A DNA stretch of 64,000 nt from Streptomyces althioticus (GTDB lineage: Bacteria > Actinomycetota > Actinomycetes > Streptomycetales > Streptomycetaceae): contig BMSW01000011.1 in NCBI GenBank assembly GCA_014649355.1, forward strand, positions 124,001 through 188,000. The letters run 5' to 3'. Positions 7,172 through 15,785 of this stretch are shown in pieces. Each line of letters begins with the position of its first letter. The stretch's first letter is position 1. Under the pieces are notes generated by a model that had not been told where the DNA came from, did not search any database, and saw only the letters and a program-made list of their open reading frames with translations. Made by a program: the position numbers and the translations under genes.

Positions 7172-10165
7172 ATGCCGCGACGCCGCAGTCCCAGCCCGTC
7201 CAGCTCGACGGCTCCGAGGAACCGCACGCCGCAGCCGGTGCGGGTGCGGCAGCGGACGTTCGGGGACTTCGTGAAGGCGTTCCTGGCGTTCGTGGCGCTG
7301 GCCGTGCTGCTCGTCGGGGTGCCGGCGGCGCTGGCGATGACGGCGGGCTGGCCGTTCCCGGAGACGTTCGAGCCGATGGAGTGGCTCAAGCAGGACATCT
7401 CCGTCTCGACGTTCCTCTCCATCCTCACGTTCGTCGTCTGGCTCGCCTGGGCGCAGTTCACCGCCTGCGTGCTGGTGGAGATGAAGGCCGCGCTGTCCGG
7501 GGTCGGCGTGCCGGGGCGGGTGCCCGGCGCCGGGCCGAGCCAACTCCTCGCCCGGCAGCTCGTCGCCGCGCTGCTGCTCGTCGGCGCGACCGCCGCCAGC
7601 TTCACGCCCTCGCTCGCGCAGCTCGGCCAGACCTACGACGACAACCAGCGGCCCACCGTGGCCGCCGCCCAGCAGACGCCCGGTCTCTTCGCCCAGCAGC
7701 AGGAGCAGGCGGCCGACACCGCGGCCGCGGTCGCCGAGCAGGCCTCGCACACCGAGGCGACGCCCGCGGCCGCCAAGAAGCAGGGCGACACGAAGTTCTA
7801 CCGGATCCAGCCGCCGGAGGGGCGTCACCACGACTCCCTGTGGGAGATCTCCGAGCGGCACCTGGGCGACGGTCGCCGCTACAAGGAGATCTTCGAGCTC
7901 AACAAGGACCGTGTGCAGCCGGACGGTTCGCGGCTGTCCGAGGCCAGTCTGATCCGGCCCGGCTGGATCATGGAGATGCCCGGCGACGCGCGCGGCGGCG
8001 ACCTCGTCGAGATGCCGGACGACGCCCCCGAGGTGTCGCCCGAGGTGAGCCAACAGATCAGCGACTACGCGAAGACCGGCGACGGCGGCCGGGCACAAGG
8101 CGGCGGCCAGGAGCAGGGCGGCGACCAGGAGCAGGGCAGCGGCAGCGGCAGCGGGGGAAGCGGCGGCGGCACCGCTCACGTCGACCTGCCCCAGCAGCGC
8201 CCCGCCCCCGACACCGGCCACGCCGACCTTCAGCGCCCCGCCCCGGACCAGGTCGCCACACCCGCCCAGGACTCCTCGTCCTTCGGACTGCCCGAGGCCC
8301 TGCTGACCGCGCCCCTGCTCGCCGCCGGTCTGCTCGGGGCGCTCGGCCACCGGCGCCGCCAGGCGCTGTGGCAGTCGGCGTTCGCCGGCATCGGCGGCCG
8401 GCGCGGCATGGAGCCGCCCACGCCCACCGGCGACGCCCTCGACGCGCAGGACGCGCTGCTGGTCGGCGCCGACCCCGAGGGCGTACGGCTGCTTGACCGG
8501 TCGTTGCGCGGGCTCGCCGCCTCGCTGGCCGCCGAGTCCCGTCCGCTGCCCACGGTCTACGCGGCCTGGATGAGCAACGGCGACCTGCACCTCCAGCTCG
8601 CCCAGCCGTCCGGCAAGCCGCCGTCCCCGTGGCAGCTCGGGCAGGACCAGACGTTCTGGATGCTGGCCCGCGCCGACGCCGAGACGTACGAGGAGGCCGA
8701 CACGGCCGCGCCCTACCCGGGCCTGGTCAGCCTCGGCACGATGGACGACTCGCGGCTGCTGCTCAACCTGGAGTCTGTCCCCGGCATCGTGTCGCTGAGC
8801 GGCCGTGAGGAGGACCGCGCGGCGGTGTTCGCGTCCGTCGCCGCCGAACTGGCCACCAGCGGCTGGTCGGACCGCATGACCATCACCCTCGTCGGGTTCG
8901 GCGAGGACCTCACCGCCCTCGCGCCCAGCAGGCTGCGCCACCTCGACGGCATCGAGGCGCTGATCGAGACGATGGAGGCGGAGACCCGGCAGCGGCGCGG
9001 CGCGCTCGGCGCGGCCGGCCACGACTCCGTGCTGACCGGCCGCACCGGCCCTGCCCAGCACACCCGCTGGGCCCCGCACCTGGTGCTGCTGGCCGCCGAG
9101 CCGTCCCCCGAGGACGCGACGACGCTCGCCGAACTCGCCGCCGACGCGAGCCGCCTCGGCATCGGCTACCTCGTCGGCACCGGCAGCGGCGAACTGCCGG
9201 GCGCCGCCTGGGAGATGGAGATCACCGGCGAGGGCCGGCTGCTCGCCCCGCTGCTCGGCCTCGAACTCGACGCGCAGCTCCTGCCCTCCGCCCAGCGGCG
9301 CGCGGTCGTCGAGCTGTTCACCGACGCCGACCCCGAGCACGGCCCCGACGGGCCCGGCACCACCCCGCCGTTCCTCGTCGACATCAGCGAGCAGGGCCGG
9401 CCCGCCGTGTACGCGCGGCTGGTCGGGCCGTACGAGATCATCGGTCTGGAGACGCCGGACGGCGAGCGGAGCGCGCTGCTGCACGAGGCGCTGGCGCTGC
9501 TGCTCCTGCACCGCGAGGGCGTGCACCCACGGGTGCTGTCCTCCGCGCTGTGGCCGCGCGGCGTCACCGACGACGTGCGCGAGGCGCTCCTCGACCGGTT
9601 GCGGGACTGGCTCGGCACCGACCCCGACGGCAGCCCGCGGCTGCGCACCGACGACGCCGGCCGGCTCACCCTCGCCAAGTCCGTGGTGTCCGACCTGGAC
9701 GTGCTGCGCTCGCTGTACCACGAGGCGACGCAGGGCAAGGGCGTCGACAGCCGGGCGGTGCGCGGGCGGCTGCTCACCGACGCGCTGGTGCTGGTGCGCG
9801 GTCCGCTGCTCGCCGACCGGCCCGAGGGCCGCTACCGCTGGCTCACCCACGAGATCGTCGACGCGCAGCTCCCGCTGCTCGTCGCGGACACCGGCCTGGC
9901 GCTCGCCGAGTTCCACATGGAGAAGGACCGTGCGGAGAAGGCCATCGAGGCGCTGAACGCCGCGCTGCGCACCGCCCCGTCCGACGAGCGACTGTGGAAC
10001 GAACTGCTGCGCGCCACCCACGCCCTGGACGACCCGGAGCGGCTCACCTCCCTCGCGTCCGACCTGGTGACCCGCAGCGGGGCGCGCGGACTGCCGCCGC
10101 GCACCGAGGCGCTGCTCGACGAACTGCTGCCGGCGTGGCGCGACGCGGTCGCCGCGGCCGGCTGA
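7172..10165 (+). CDS. Membrane protein with LysM and bacterial transcriptional activator (BTAD) domains
   Basis: The 997-residue protein has a basic N-terminus, membrane segments at about 36-60, 79-104 and 128-148, a LysM-like domain at 206-270 (SLWEISERHLGDGRRYKEIFELNKD; ends IRPGWIMEMP), a Pro/Gln/Gly-rich linker with a fourth membrane segment near 370-390, a large central domain, and a C-terminal winged-helix plus helical-repeat region. The end (EALLDRLRDWLGTDPDG, then TDALVLVRGPLLADRPEGRYRWL and TPR-like helices) matches the BTAD domain of SARP/AfsR-type regulators. A regulator-like tail on a LysM membrane protein is unusual but known in actinobacteria. It may sense the envelope and act with the prepilin peptidase 13 bases downstream. 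I have no direct evidence for DNA binding. Confidence 0.8.
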   Translation: MPRRRSPSPSSSTAPRNRTPQPVRVRQRTFGDFVKAFLAFVALAVLLVGVPAALAMTAGWPFPETFEPMEWLKQDISVSTFLSILTFVVWLAWAQFTACVLVEMKAALSGVGVPGRVPGAGPSQLLARQLVAALLLVGATAASFTPSLAQLGQTYDDNQRPTVAAAQQTPGLFAQQQEQAADTAAAVAEQASHTEATPAAAKKQGDTKFYRIQPPEGRHHDSLWEISERHLGDGRRYKEIFELNKDRVQPDGSRLSEASLIRPGWIMEMPGDARGGDLVEMPDDAPEVSPEVSQQISDYAKTGDGGRAQGGGQEQGGDQEQGSGSGSGGSGGGTAHVDLPQQRPAPDTGHADLQRPAPDQVATPAQDSSSFGLPEALLTAPLLAAGLLGALGHRRRQALWQSAFAGIGGRRGMEPPTPTGDALDAQDALLVGADPEGVRLLDRSLRGLAASLAAESRPLPTVYAAWMSNGDLHLQLAQPSGKPPSPWQLGQDQTFWMLARADAETYEEADTAAPYPGLVSLGTMDDSRLLLNLESVPGIVSLSGREEDRAAVFASVAAELATSGWSDRMTITLVGFGEDLTALAPSRLRHLDGIEALIETMEAETRQRRGALGAAGHDSVLTGRTGPAQHTRWAPHLVLLAAEPSPEDATTLAELAADASRLGIGYLVGTGSGELPGAAWEMEITGEGRLLAPLLGLELDAQLLPSAQRRAVVELFTDADPEHGPDGPGTTPPFLVDISEQGRPAVYARLVGPYEIIGLETPDGERSALLHEALALLLLHREGVHPRVLSSALWPRGVTDDVREALLDRLRDWLGTDPDGSPRLRTDDAGRLTLAKSVVSDLDVLRSLYHEATQGKGVDSRAVRGRLLTDALVLVRGPLLADRPEGRYRWLTHEIVDAQLPLLVADTGLALAEFHMEKDRAEKAIEALNAALRTAPSDERLWNELLRATHALDDPERLTSLASDLVTRSGARGLPPRTEALLDELLPAWRDAVAAAG

Positions 10166-10178
10166 GCGGCCGTACGGG

Positions 10179-10916
10179 ATGACCGACGGCCTGGAGTACG
10201 CGCTGATCGCCGTCGCCGCCCTGTGGGGCGCGGCGGCGGGCGCGCTGCTGCCCCGCGCCGCGCACCGGTTCGCCGTCCCCGCCGGGGAGGAGTGGCGCAC
10301 GGCGTGCCCGCAGGGGCACCCGCTCACCGGCTGGCTCGGCCCGGCCCGCTGCCGGACGTGCGGAGGAAGCCCGTACGGATCGGGCGCGGCCGTCCCCGTG
10401 ACGGTCACCGCGCTGGTGTGCGCGGCGCTCGCCGCCGCGACCGGGACGCGGCCGGAACTGGGGGTGTGGCTGCTGCTGGCGCCGGCGGGCGTGCTGCTGG
10501 CGACCGTGGACCTCCGGGTGCAGCGGCTGCCCGACCCGCTCACCCTGCCGTTCGCCGCGACGGCCCTGGCGCTGCTGGGCCTGACCTCGCTGGTCCCGGA
10601 GCGCGCGGGGGAGTGGACGACCGCCCTGCTCGGGACGCTCGCGCTCGGCGCCGGCTACTTCGTGCTGTTCCTGATCAACCCGGCCGGGATGGGCTTCGGC
10701 GACGTGAAACTGGCCCTCGGCGCGGGCGCGGTCCTCGGCTGGTACGGCTGGCCCACCGTGCTGCTCGGCACCCTCGCCGGGTTCCTGTGCGGGGCGCTGT
10801 ACGGGGGCGCGCTCGTGGTCGCCCGCAAGGCGGGCCGCAAGACGTCGATCCCGTTCGGCCCGTTCCTGATCGGCGGGGTCTTCGCGGGGCTGCTGATCGG
10901 CGCGTACACGGCCTGA
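10179..10916 (+). CDS. Prepilin peptidase, A24 family
   Basis: The 245-residue polytopic membrane protein carries the two catalytic Asp of type IV prepilin (aspartyl) peptidases: Asp111 in VDLRVQRLPD, and Asp175 in the signature GMGFGDVKLA. A cytoplasmic N-terminal loop has Cys43, Cys58 and Cys61 (ACPQGHPL...CRTCGG), a reduced version of the zinc-binding loop of bifunctional PilD; the N-terminal methylase part is short. It would cleave leader peptides of type IV pilin or Tad pilin precursors, although none is encoded here. It starts 13 bases after the LysM-BTAD gene, so the two are probably co-transcribed. Confidence 0.9.
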   Translation: MTDGLEYALIAVAALWGAAAGALLPRAAHRFAVPAGEEWRTACPQGHPLTGWLGPARCRTCGGSPYGSGAAVPVTVTALVCAALAAATGTRPELGVWLLLAPAGVLLATVDLRVQRLPDPLTLPFAATALALLGLTSLVPERAGEWTTALLGTLALGAGYFVLFLINPAGMGFGDVKLALGAGAVLGWYGWPTVLLGTLAGFLCGALYGGALVVARKAGRKTSIPFGPFLIGGVFAGLLIGAYTA

Positions 10917-10940
10917 CGTCAAGGGGCGCAACCGGCTGAC

Positions 10941-10946
10941 GTACGC
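10941..10946 (+). promoter_or_regulatory. Candidate -10 box for mqnC
   Basis: TACGCT lies 38 bases before the mqnC start, in the only gap (68 bases) separating it from the prepilin peptidase gene. The same octamer TACGCTGA also occurs at 43443-43450 upstream of the polyprenyl synthase gene, preceded in both cases by CTGAC. No strong -35 was seen. Confidence 0.3.
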
Positions 10947-10984
10947 TGATTCCGTCCGTCCACACCCCTGCGAAAGGGACACCG

Positions 10985-12184
10985 GTGACCGAGAAGGCCG
11001 ACCTTCAGCCCGTCCTCGACCGTGCCGCCGCGGGTGGGCGGATCACCCCCGAAGAGGCCCTGGTCCTCTACCGGGACGCCCCGCTGCACGCCCTGGGCGC
11101 CGCCGCCGACGCGGCCCGCCGCCGCCGGTACGCGGGCATTGAGCACATCGCCACGTACATCATCGAGCGGAACATCAACTACACGAACGTGTGTGTCACG
11201 GCGTGCAGGTTCTGCGCGTTCTACGCGGCCCCCAAGGACACCGCGAAGGGCTGGACCCGCGACCTCGACGACATCCTGCGCCGCTGCGCGGAGACCGTCG
11301 AGCTGGGCGGCACGCAGATCATGTTCCAGGGCGGCCACCACCCGGACTACGGCGTCGAGTACTACGAGAAGCACTTCGCGGCCATCAAGAAGGAGTTCCC
11401 GCAGCTCGTCATCCACAGCCTGGGGGCGAGCGAGGTCGAGCACATGGCGCGGATCTCGAAGGTGAGCGTCGAGGAGGCGATCACGCGGATCCACGCGGCC
11501 GGTCTCGACTCCTTCGCCGGCGCCGGCGCCGAGCTGCTCCCGGAGCGCCCGCGCAAGGCGATCGCCCCGCTGAAGGAGTCCGGCGAGCGCTGGCTGGAGA
11601 TCATGGAGATCGCCCACAACCTGGGCGTGGAGTCCACCTCCACCATGCTGATGGGCACCGGCGAGACCAACGCCGAGCGGATCGAGCACCTGCGGATGAT
11701 CCGGGACGTGCAGGACCGCACGGGCGGCTTCCGTGCGTTCATCCCGTACACCTACCAGCCGGAGAACAACCACCTGAAGGGCCGCACGCAGGCGACGCTC
11801 TTCGAGTACCTGCGGATGATCGCCATCGCCCGGATCTTCCTGGACAACGTGGCGCACATCCAGGGCTCGTGGCTGACCACCGGCAAGGAGGTCGGCCAGC
11901 TCTCCCTGCACTACGGCGCGGACGACCTCGGCTCGATCATGCTCGAGGAGAACGTGGTCTCCTCGGCCGGCGCCAAGCACCGGTCCAACCGGCTGGAGAT
12001 CATCGACCTGATCCGCAAGGCGGACCGGGTCCCGGCGCAGCGCTCCACGACGTACGAGCACCTGGTGGTGCACGACGACCCGGCGAACGACCCGGTCGAC
12101 GACCGCGTGGTCTCGCACATCTCGTCCACCGCCATCGAGGGCGGCACGGCCCACCCGGAGCTGAAGCTCCTGCCCGCCAACTGA
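10985..12184 (+). CDS. mqnC: Cyclic dehypoxanthinyl futalosine synthase (futalosine menaquinone pathway)
   Basis: The 399-residue radical SAM enzyme converts dehypoxanthine futalosine to its cyclic form, the third step of the futalosine route to menaquinone. The [4Fe-4S] motif is Cys70-x3-Cys74-x2-Cys77 (CVTACRFCAFY), preceded by the NINYTNVC segment typical of the MqnC/MqnE/CofH group. Downstream come the family motifs QIMFQGGHHPDYG and FIPYTYQPENNHLKG. The GTG start has a GAAAGGGA site. Together with menG, the reductase and the polyprenyl synthase in this window it supplies the quinone that complex I reduces. Confidence 0.97.
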   Translation: MTEKADLQPVLDRAAAGGRITPEEALVLYRDAPLHALGAAADAARRRRYAGIEHIATYIIERNINYTNVCVTACRFCAFYAAPKDTAKGWTRDLDDILRRCAETVELGGTQIMFQGGHHPDYGVEYYEKHFAAIKKEFPQLVIHSLGASEVEHMARISKVSVEEAITRIHAAGLDSFAGAGAELLPERPRKAIAPLKESGERWLEIMEIAHNLGVESTSTMLMGTGETNAERIEHLRMIRDVQDRTGGFRAFIPYTYQPENNHLKGRTQATLFEYLRMIAIARIFLDNVAHIQGSWLTTGKEVGQLSLHYGADDLGSIMLEENVVSSAGAKHRSNRLEIIDLIRKADRVPAQRSTTYEHLVVHDDPANDPVDDRVVSHISSTAIEGGTAHPELKLLPAN

Positions 12185-12191
12185 CCGGCCC

Positions 12192-12791
12192 GTGCTGACC
12201 CTTCACGCCGCCGAGGCGTCGCCCGAGGCCGCCGTCCTGGTCGACGGCGCGCACCTCGCGGCCGTCGGCCCGTACGAGGAGCTGGCCGCCGCGCACCCGG
12301 ACGCCCGGCTGCGGCGCTGGCCCGGCATCCTGACGCCCGGACTGCTCAACCCGTACGGTCCGGAACTGCTGGAGCAGGCCTACCACCCCGACCCGCGCGA
12401 GGCCGACCGGCTCGGCACCGAGCCGCTGTTCGGGCTGCGGGCGCGGGCCCTCCTCGCCTCCGCGCCCACCGCGCGGGGCGCCAGCGCGCGCCGCGGGGTG
12501 CAGCGCCTGCTGGCCCACGGGACGGTCGCGGTCGCCGGGGAGATCCGCGGCCGTGAGGCCCTGGACGCGGTGCGCAGGGCGGGACTCGCCGTCGGGGCAC
12601 GCCCGGCCACGCTTCCCGGGCCCCCGTCGCTCTCGCCGGCGCCGCTCGTGCTGCTGCCGGCCCTCGCCGCCGGAAGCCCCGCACGGTTCGCGGTGTTCGA
12701 CGTGCCCGACCGCGACGCCCTGGTCCGGCAGGGGGCGTCCACCTGCGTGGCCACCGTGATCGGCGGACGCCTGGTCCACCGGCGGCGCTGA
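12192..12791 (+). CDS. Amidohydrolase-like composite-domain protein lacking metal ligands
   Basis: The 199-residue protein begins with the small beta-sandwich segment of imidazolonepropionase/aminodeoxyfutalosine-deaminase-type amidohydrolases (AAVLVDGAHLAAVGPYEEL ... WPGILTPGLLNPYG). Where active enzymes have PGLxNxHxH, this one has PGLLNPYG, so the metal-binding His pair is gone, and the main barrel is largely deleted before the terminal segment CVATVIGGRLVHRRR. It starts 7 bases after mqnC. As the futalosine pathway needs an aminodeoxyfutalosine deaminase of this superfamily, a catalytically dead relative here may be structural or regulatory. It is probably not an enzyme. Confidence 0.7.
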   Translation: MLTLHAAEASPEAAVLVDGAHLAAVGPYEELAAAHPDARLRRWPGILTPGLLNPYGPELLEQAYHPDPREADRLGTEPLFGLRARALLASAPTARGASARRGVQRLLAHGTVAVAGEIRGREALDAVRRAGLAVGARPATLPGPPSLSPAPLVLLPALAAGSPARFAVFDVPDRDALVRQGASTCVATVIGGRLVHRRR

Positions 12792-12809
12792 CCGCACGGC
12801 CGCCCGCCC

Positions 12810-13799
12810 TCAGCCCGCCAGCGTGTCCCCGAACTCGCCGGGCTCCTGCTCCACCCCGCTGCAGTCGGTCAGCGGGTCGTCCGCGGCGCCCCCGTCGCAG
12901 GGGCGGTCCCGGAACGCCGACCAGACCGACACCCACGCGACGCCGTGGTCCTCGGCGAAGGCCCGCACCTGTGCCGCGTCCTCGAGCGTGAACGTCTCGT
13001 TCTCCACGTCGTTGACGCCGAGCATCGGGGTGAGCGCCATGCCCCGCCAGGCGGCGGCCTCGGACAGCCCGAAGACGTCCCGCAGCTGGGCGTGCGCCGA
13101 CCGGGCGGCGGTGAGCGCGTAGTCGCCCATGTCGCCGTCGTAGGACTCGGCGTAGTTCATCGTCATGAGGTTGACGGTGGCGACGTCGACCTCGTGGTCG
13201 TTCGCCGACTCCAGCAGCGCCAGGCTGTCCTCGTCGAGCCCGGACGGCATGACCGGGAGGGTGAACGTCACCTCCAGGCCGTCGCGTTCCTCCTGGAGCA
13301 GGGCGATCGCCTCCGAACGCCGGTCCACCGAGGCGCGGTCCGTGAGTTCGTCGCCCTCGACGTCGAAGTCGGCGAGGGTGGCGCCGGCCGCGTCCAGCGC
13401 CGCGCCGTACGCCTCGGCCAGGTCCTCGGCGGTGTCGCAGACGGCCGCCAGTTCGTCGCCGTGGGCGCCGCCGAAGGAGACCCGCACATCGGCGCCGCCG
13501 CGGGTGAGCGCCTCGATCCGGGACGTCACCCGCGCGTCGTCGACGTCCTGGACACCGTCCCAGGCCGGGGTGCAGCCGCCGTCGGAGGCGATGACGAACG
13601 CCAGGTTGTACGCCGTGGGGGAGCCCGCCGTGTCGGTGCCGGAGGCGGTGGAGGCGTTGACGTAGGGGGCGTACGCGACCGGCGCGGAGGACCCCGAGGC
13701 CGAGTCCGCCGCGTCGTCCCCGGCGGAGCAGCCCGCGCCGGCCAGGGACAGGGCGGCGAGGAGGGCGAACCCGGCGGCGGAGGACAGCGGACCGCGCAT
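12810..13799 (-). CDS. GH18 chitinase-like lipoprotein
   Basis: Starting at the ATG at 13797-13799 gives MRGPLSSAAG, a hydrophobic core and a lipobox-like LAGAGC with Cys24, followed by a disordered SAGDDAADSASGSS linker. The domain shows GH18 features: the start of the barrel (PVAYAPYVNAS), the strand motif VRVSFGGAHG corresponding to the family SxGG, and the catalytic DxDxE as DFDVEG. Later strands include NLMTMNYA and GVAWVSVWS. It should be an extracytoplasmic lipid-anchored glycosidase of chitinase type. Upstream in-frame ATGs at 13844 and 13880 are possible but less well placed for the signal peptide. Confidence 0.8.
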   Translation of the reverse strand: MRGPLSSAAGFALLAALSLAGAGCSAGDDAADSASGSSAPVAYAPYVNASTASGTDTAGSPTAYNLAFVIASDGGCTPAWDGVQDVDDARVTSRIEALTRGGADVRVSFGGAHGDELAAVCDTAEDLAEAYGAALDAAGATLADFDVEGDELTDRASVDRRSEAIALLQEERDGLEVTFTLPVMPSGLDEDSLALLESANDHEVDVATVNLMTMNYAESYDGDMGDYALTAARSAHAQLRDVFGLSEAAAWRGMALTPMLGVNDVENETFTLEDAAQVRAFAEDHGVAWVSVWSAFRDRPCDGGAADDPLTDCSGVEQEPGEFGDTLAG

Positions 13800-14033
13800 C
13801 GGGTTCGTTCCGTTCTCGGGGCGGCGGAGGAAGGGGGTGATCATGACACGGGATTCTGCGTGGTTTCCTGGGATGAACACCCGGATTTCGGTGATTCCCG
13901 GCGGACGGCCGGGTTCGTGTGATCCCGGGCGGAACCCTCAGGGTACGCAGGTCCGGTCGCCGCCCGGAGGAGACCGCACGGCCCGGGACGAGCCGACGCC
14001 TCCGCCGGACGGGCGGGCTGCAAGAATGACCCC

Positions 14034-14729
14034 GTGACCCGCGCATCCCTGGACAAGCAGCCGCACGAAGTCGCCTCGATGTTCGACGACGTCGCGGAAC
14101 GGTACGACCTGACCAACGACGTGCTGTCCCTCGGACAGGACCGGCGCTGGCGCAAGGAGGTCGCGAAGGCGGTCGACGCCCGTCCCGCGCAGAAGGTCCT
14201 GGACCTGGCGGCCGGCACCGGCACCTCCTCCCTGCCCTTCGCCCGCACCGGCGCCTACGTCGTGCCCTGCGACTTCTCCCAGGGCATGCTCCGGGTCGGC
14301 AAGCGGGCCCACGCCTGGCTGCCGTACACGGCGGGCGACGCGACCCGGCTGCCGTTCAAGGACGACGTGTTCGACGCCGTCACCATCTCCTTCGGCCTGC
14401 GCAACGTGCAGGACTTCGACGCGGCGCTGCGCGAGATGCACCGGGTGACCCGGCCCGGCGGGCGCATCGTCATCTGCGAGTTCTCGCACCCGACGTGGAC
14501 GCCGTTCCGCACGGTCTACACCGAGTACCTGATGCGCGCGCTGCCGCCCGTCGCGCGCACGGTGTCCTCGAACCCGGACGCGTACGTCTACCTCGCCGAG
14601 TCCATCCGCGCCTGGCCCGACCAGCCCGCGCTGGCCGAGCGGCTGAAGGGCGCCGGCTGGTCCAAGGTGGCCTGGCGCAACCTCACCGGCGGCGTGGTGG
14701 CCCTGCACCGGGGCTTCAAGGCGAGCTGA
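14034..14729 (+). CDS. menG: Demethylmenaquinone methyltransferase
   Basis: The 231-residue class I SAM-dependent methyltransferase performs the last step of menaquinone synthesis, C-methylation of the naphthoquinone ring. Motif I is VLDLAAGTGTSS at 55-66, and UbiE/MenG family signatures follow: YDLTNDVLSLGQDRRWR near the N-terminus, DAVTISFGLRNVQDFDAALREMHRV, and GGRIVICEFSHPT. The start is GTG with no obvious ribosome site; a promoter-like CAAGAAT lies 6 bases upstream, so the mRNA may be leaderless. The 3' end overlaps the convergent PASTA gene by 14 bases. Confidence 0.95.
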   Translation: MTRASLDKQPHEVASMFDDVAERYDLTNDVLSLGQDRRWRKEVAKAVDARPAQKVLDLAAGTGTSSLPFARTGAYVVPCDFSQGMLRVGKRAHAWLPYTAGDATRLPFKDDVFDAVTISFGLRNVQDFDAALREMHRVTRPGGRIVICEFSHPTWTPFRTVYTEYLMRALPPVARTVSSNPDAYVYLAESIRAWPDQPALAERLKGAGWSKVAWRNLTGGVVALHRGFKAS

Positions 14730-15069
14730 GCACCACCAGCGGCGGCAGGGCGCCCGGTTCCTCCAGCTCGCGCCGCGGTCCGCCCGGCGGAGGCAGCGGA
14801 CCGCGCGGTTCGCGCACCCCTCCGCCGCCCTCGCCCTCGCCGAAGTCCAGCCACACGTGCACCACGGAGTGGCGGGGCACGGGCGTGCCGGGCTGCGGGT
14901 ACTGGCGCACCACGTAGTCCACGACGGTGTGCGGGAAGTCCGGCCTGCCGGGCGCGTCGACGACCAGGCCACGCGCCCGGGCCGACTCGCGCGCGTCGAC
15001 GGCCATCAGTCCGACCAGGCGCGGCACGCGCACGTCGCCGCTCCCGTGTCCCTCGGGTGTCCTACGCAT
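14716..15069 (-). CDS. Small PASTA-domain protein
   Basis: The ATG at 15067-15069 follows GGGGGTGA and gives 117 residues. Most of the protein is one PASTA domain: VRVPRLVGLMAVDARESARARGL (written here in part) with the central VDYVVRQYPQPGTPVPRHSVVHVWL, then an acidic Gly/Pro tail. PASTA domains bind peptidoglycan fragments when outside the cell, but there is no signal peptide here, so the protein may be cytoplasmic or an intracellular derivative of the fold. It is convergent with menG. Confidence 0.75.
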   Translation of the reverse strand: MRRTPEGHGSGDVRVPRLVGLMAVDARESARARGLVVDAPGRPDFPHTVVDYVVRQYPQPGTPVPRHSVVHVWLDFGEGEGGGGVREPRGPLPPPGGPRRELEEPGALPPLVVLSSP

Positions 15070-15180
15070 GGACGTCACCCCCAGCGGTACCGGCAGGGTA
15101 GGCCGGGGGAGCGCCCGACGGAAGCACTGCGTGATGATCCGTGACACATTGCTACGCAGCGTTACCGCGGGAGGGGTCTG

Positions 15181-15687
15181 TCAGAGGTCGAGGCGGTAGA
15201 CGTGGGCCTCGACCCTGGACACCGGCGTCGTGAACGTCTCCGCGAGCCGCATGCCCAGCCGCCGCGTCACCGCGATCGAGCGGGTGTTGGCGGCCTTCAC
15301 CAGCGCCACCACGTCCGTCAGGCCCGCCGCGCGCACCCGGTCCAGCGTCTGGAGGGCGGCCGCCGTGACGTAGCCCTTGCCCCAGTGCTCGCGGGCGAGC
15401 CGCCAGCCGATCTCGATCTCACCCGTCGGACCCCACTCGCGCTCCCAGGGCTGAGCACCGGTGAAGCCGACGACCTGCCCGTTCTCGTCGAGGACGCTCC
15501 ACAGGCAGAAGCCCAGCTCGGCGTCGTGCCGCCGCTGGCGGGCGGTGAGTTCCTCGTAGACCGACAGCTCCGCCGGCCGGCCGCCGTGGAACTCCATGAC
15601 GTCGGGGTGGGCGAAGACGCGGTGCCAGGTGACGGCGTCCTCGTCGGTGGGAACCCGCAGCCGTACGGCGGGGAGTGCTCGGTCCAC
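15181..15687 (-). CDS. GNAT family N-acetyltransferase
   Basis: I prefer the GTG at 15685-15687 (VDRALPAVRLRVPTDED), with AAGGG 8 bases upstream, over a GTG nine codons earlier; it gives about 168 residues. The fold is the RimJ/RimL type of GNAT acetyltransferase: RLRVPTDEDAVTWHRVF at the start, a central IEIGWRLAREHWGKGYVTAAA carrying the acetyl-CoA-binding loop, then VVALVKAANTRSIAVTRRLGMRLAE. The substrate cannot be predicted. It is divergent from the reductase at 15786. Confidence 0.9.
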   Translation of the reverse strand: MDRALPAVRLRVPTDEDAVTWHRVFAHPDVMEFHGGRPAELSVYEELTARQRRHDAELGFCLWSVLDENGQVVGFTGAQPWEREWGPTGEIEIGWRLAREHWGKGYVTAAALQTLDRVRAAGLTDVVALVKAANTRSIAVTRRLGMRLAETFTTPVSRVEAHVYRLDL

Positions 15688-15785
15688 GGGGCAGCCCTTC
15701 AGCCGGGTGATCACGTCCGCTGAATAGACTGCCTGTGTCCAGTGCCGGTCGGCACGAAGATTTCGAACTCTGGGGAGATCCCGCC

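Noticed and set aside
7115..10543. A 1142-codon open frame on the minus strand opposite the LysM-BTAD and prepilin peptidase genes
   Set aside because: It is antisense to two well supported genes, has Arg/Gly/Val-rich low-complexity translation typical of G+C-driven antisense frames, and shows no domain.
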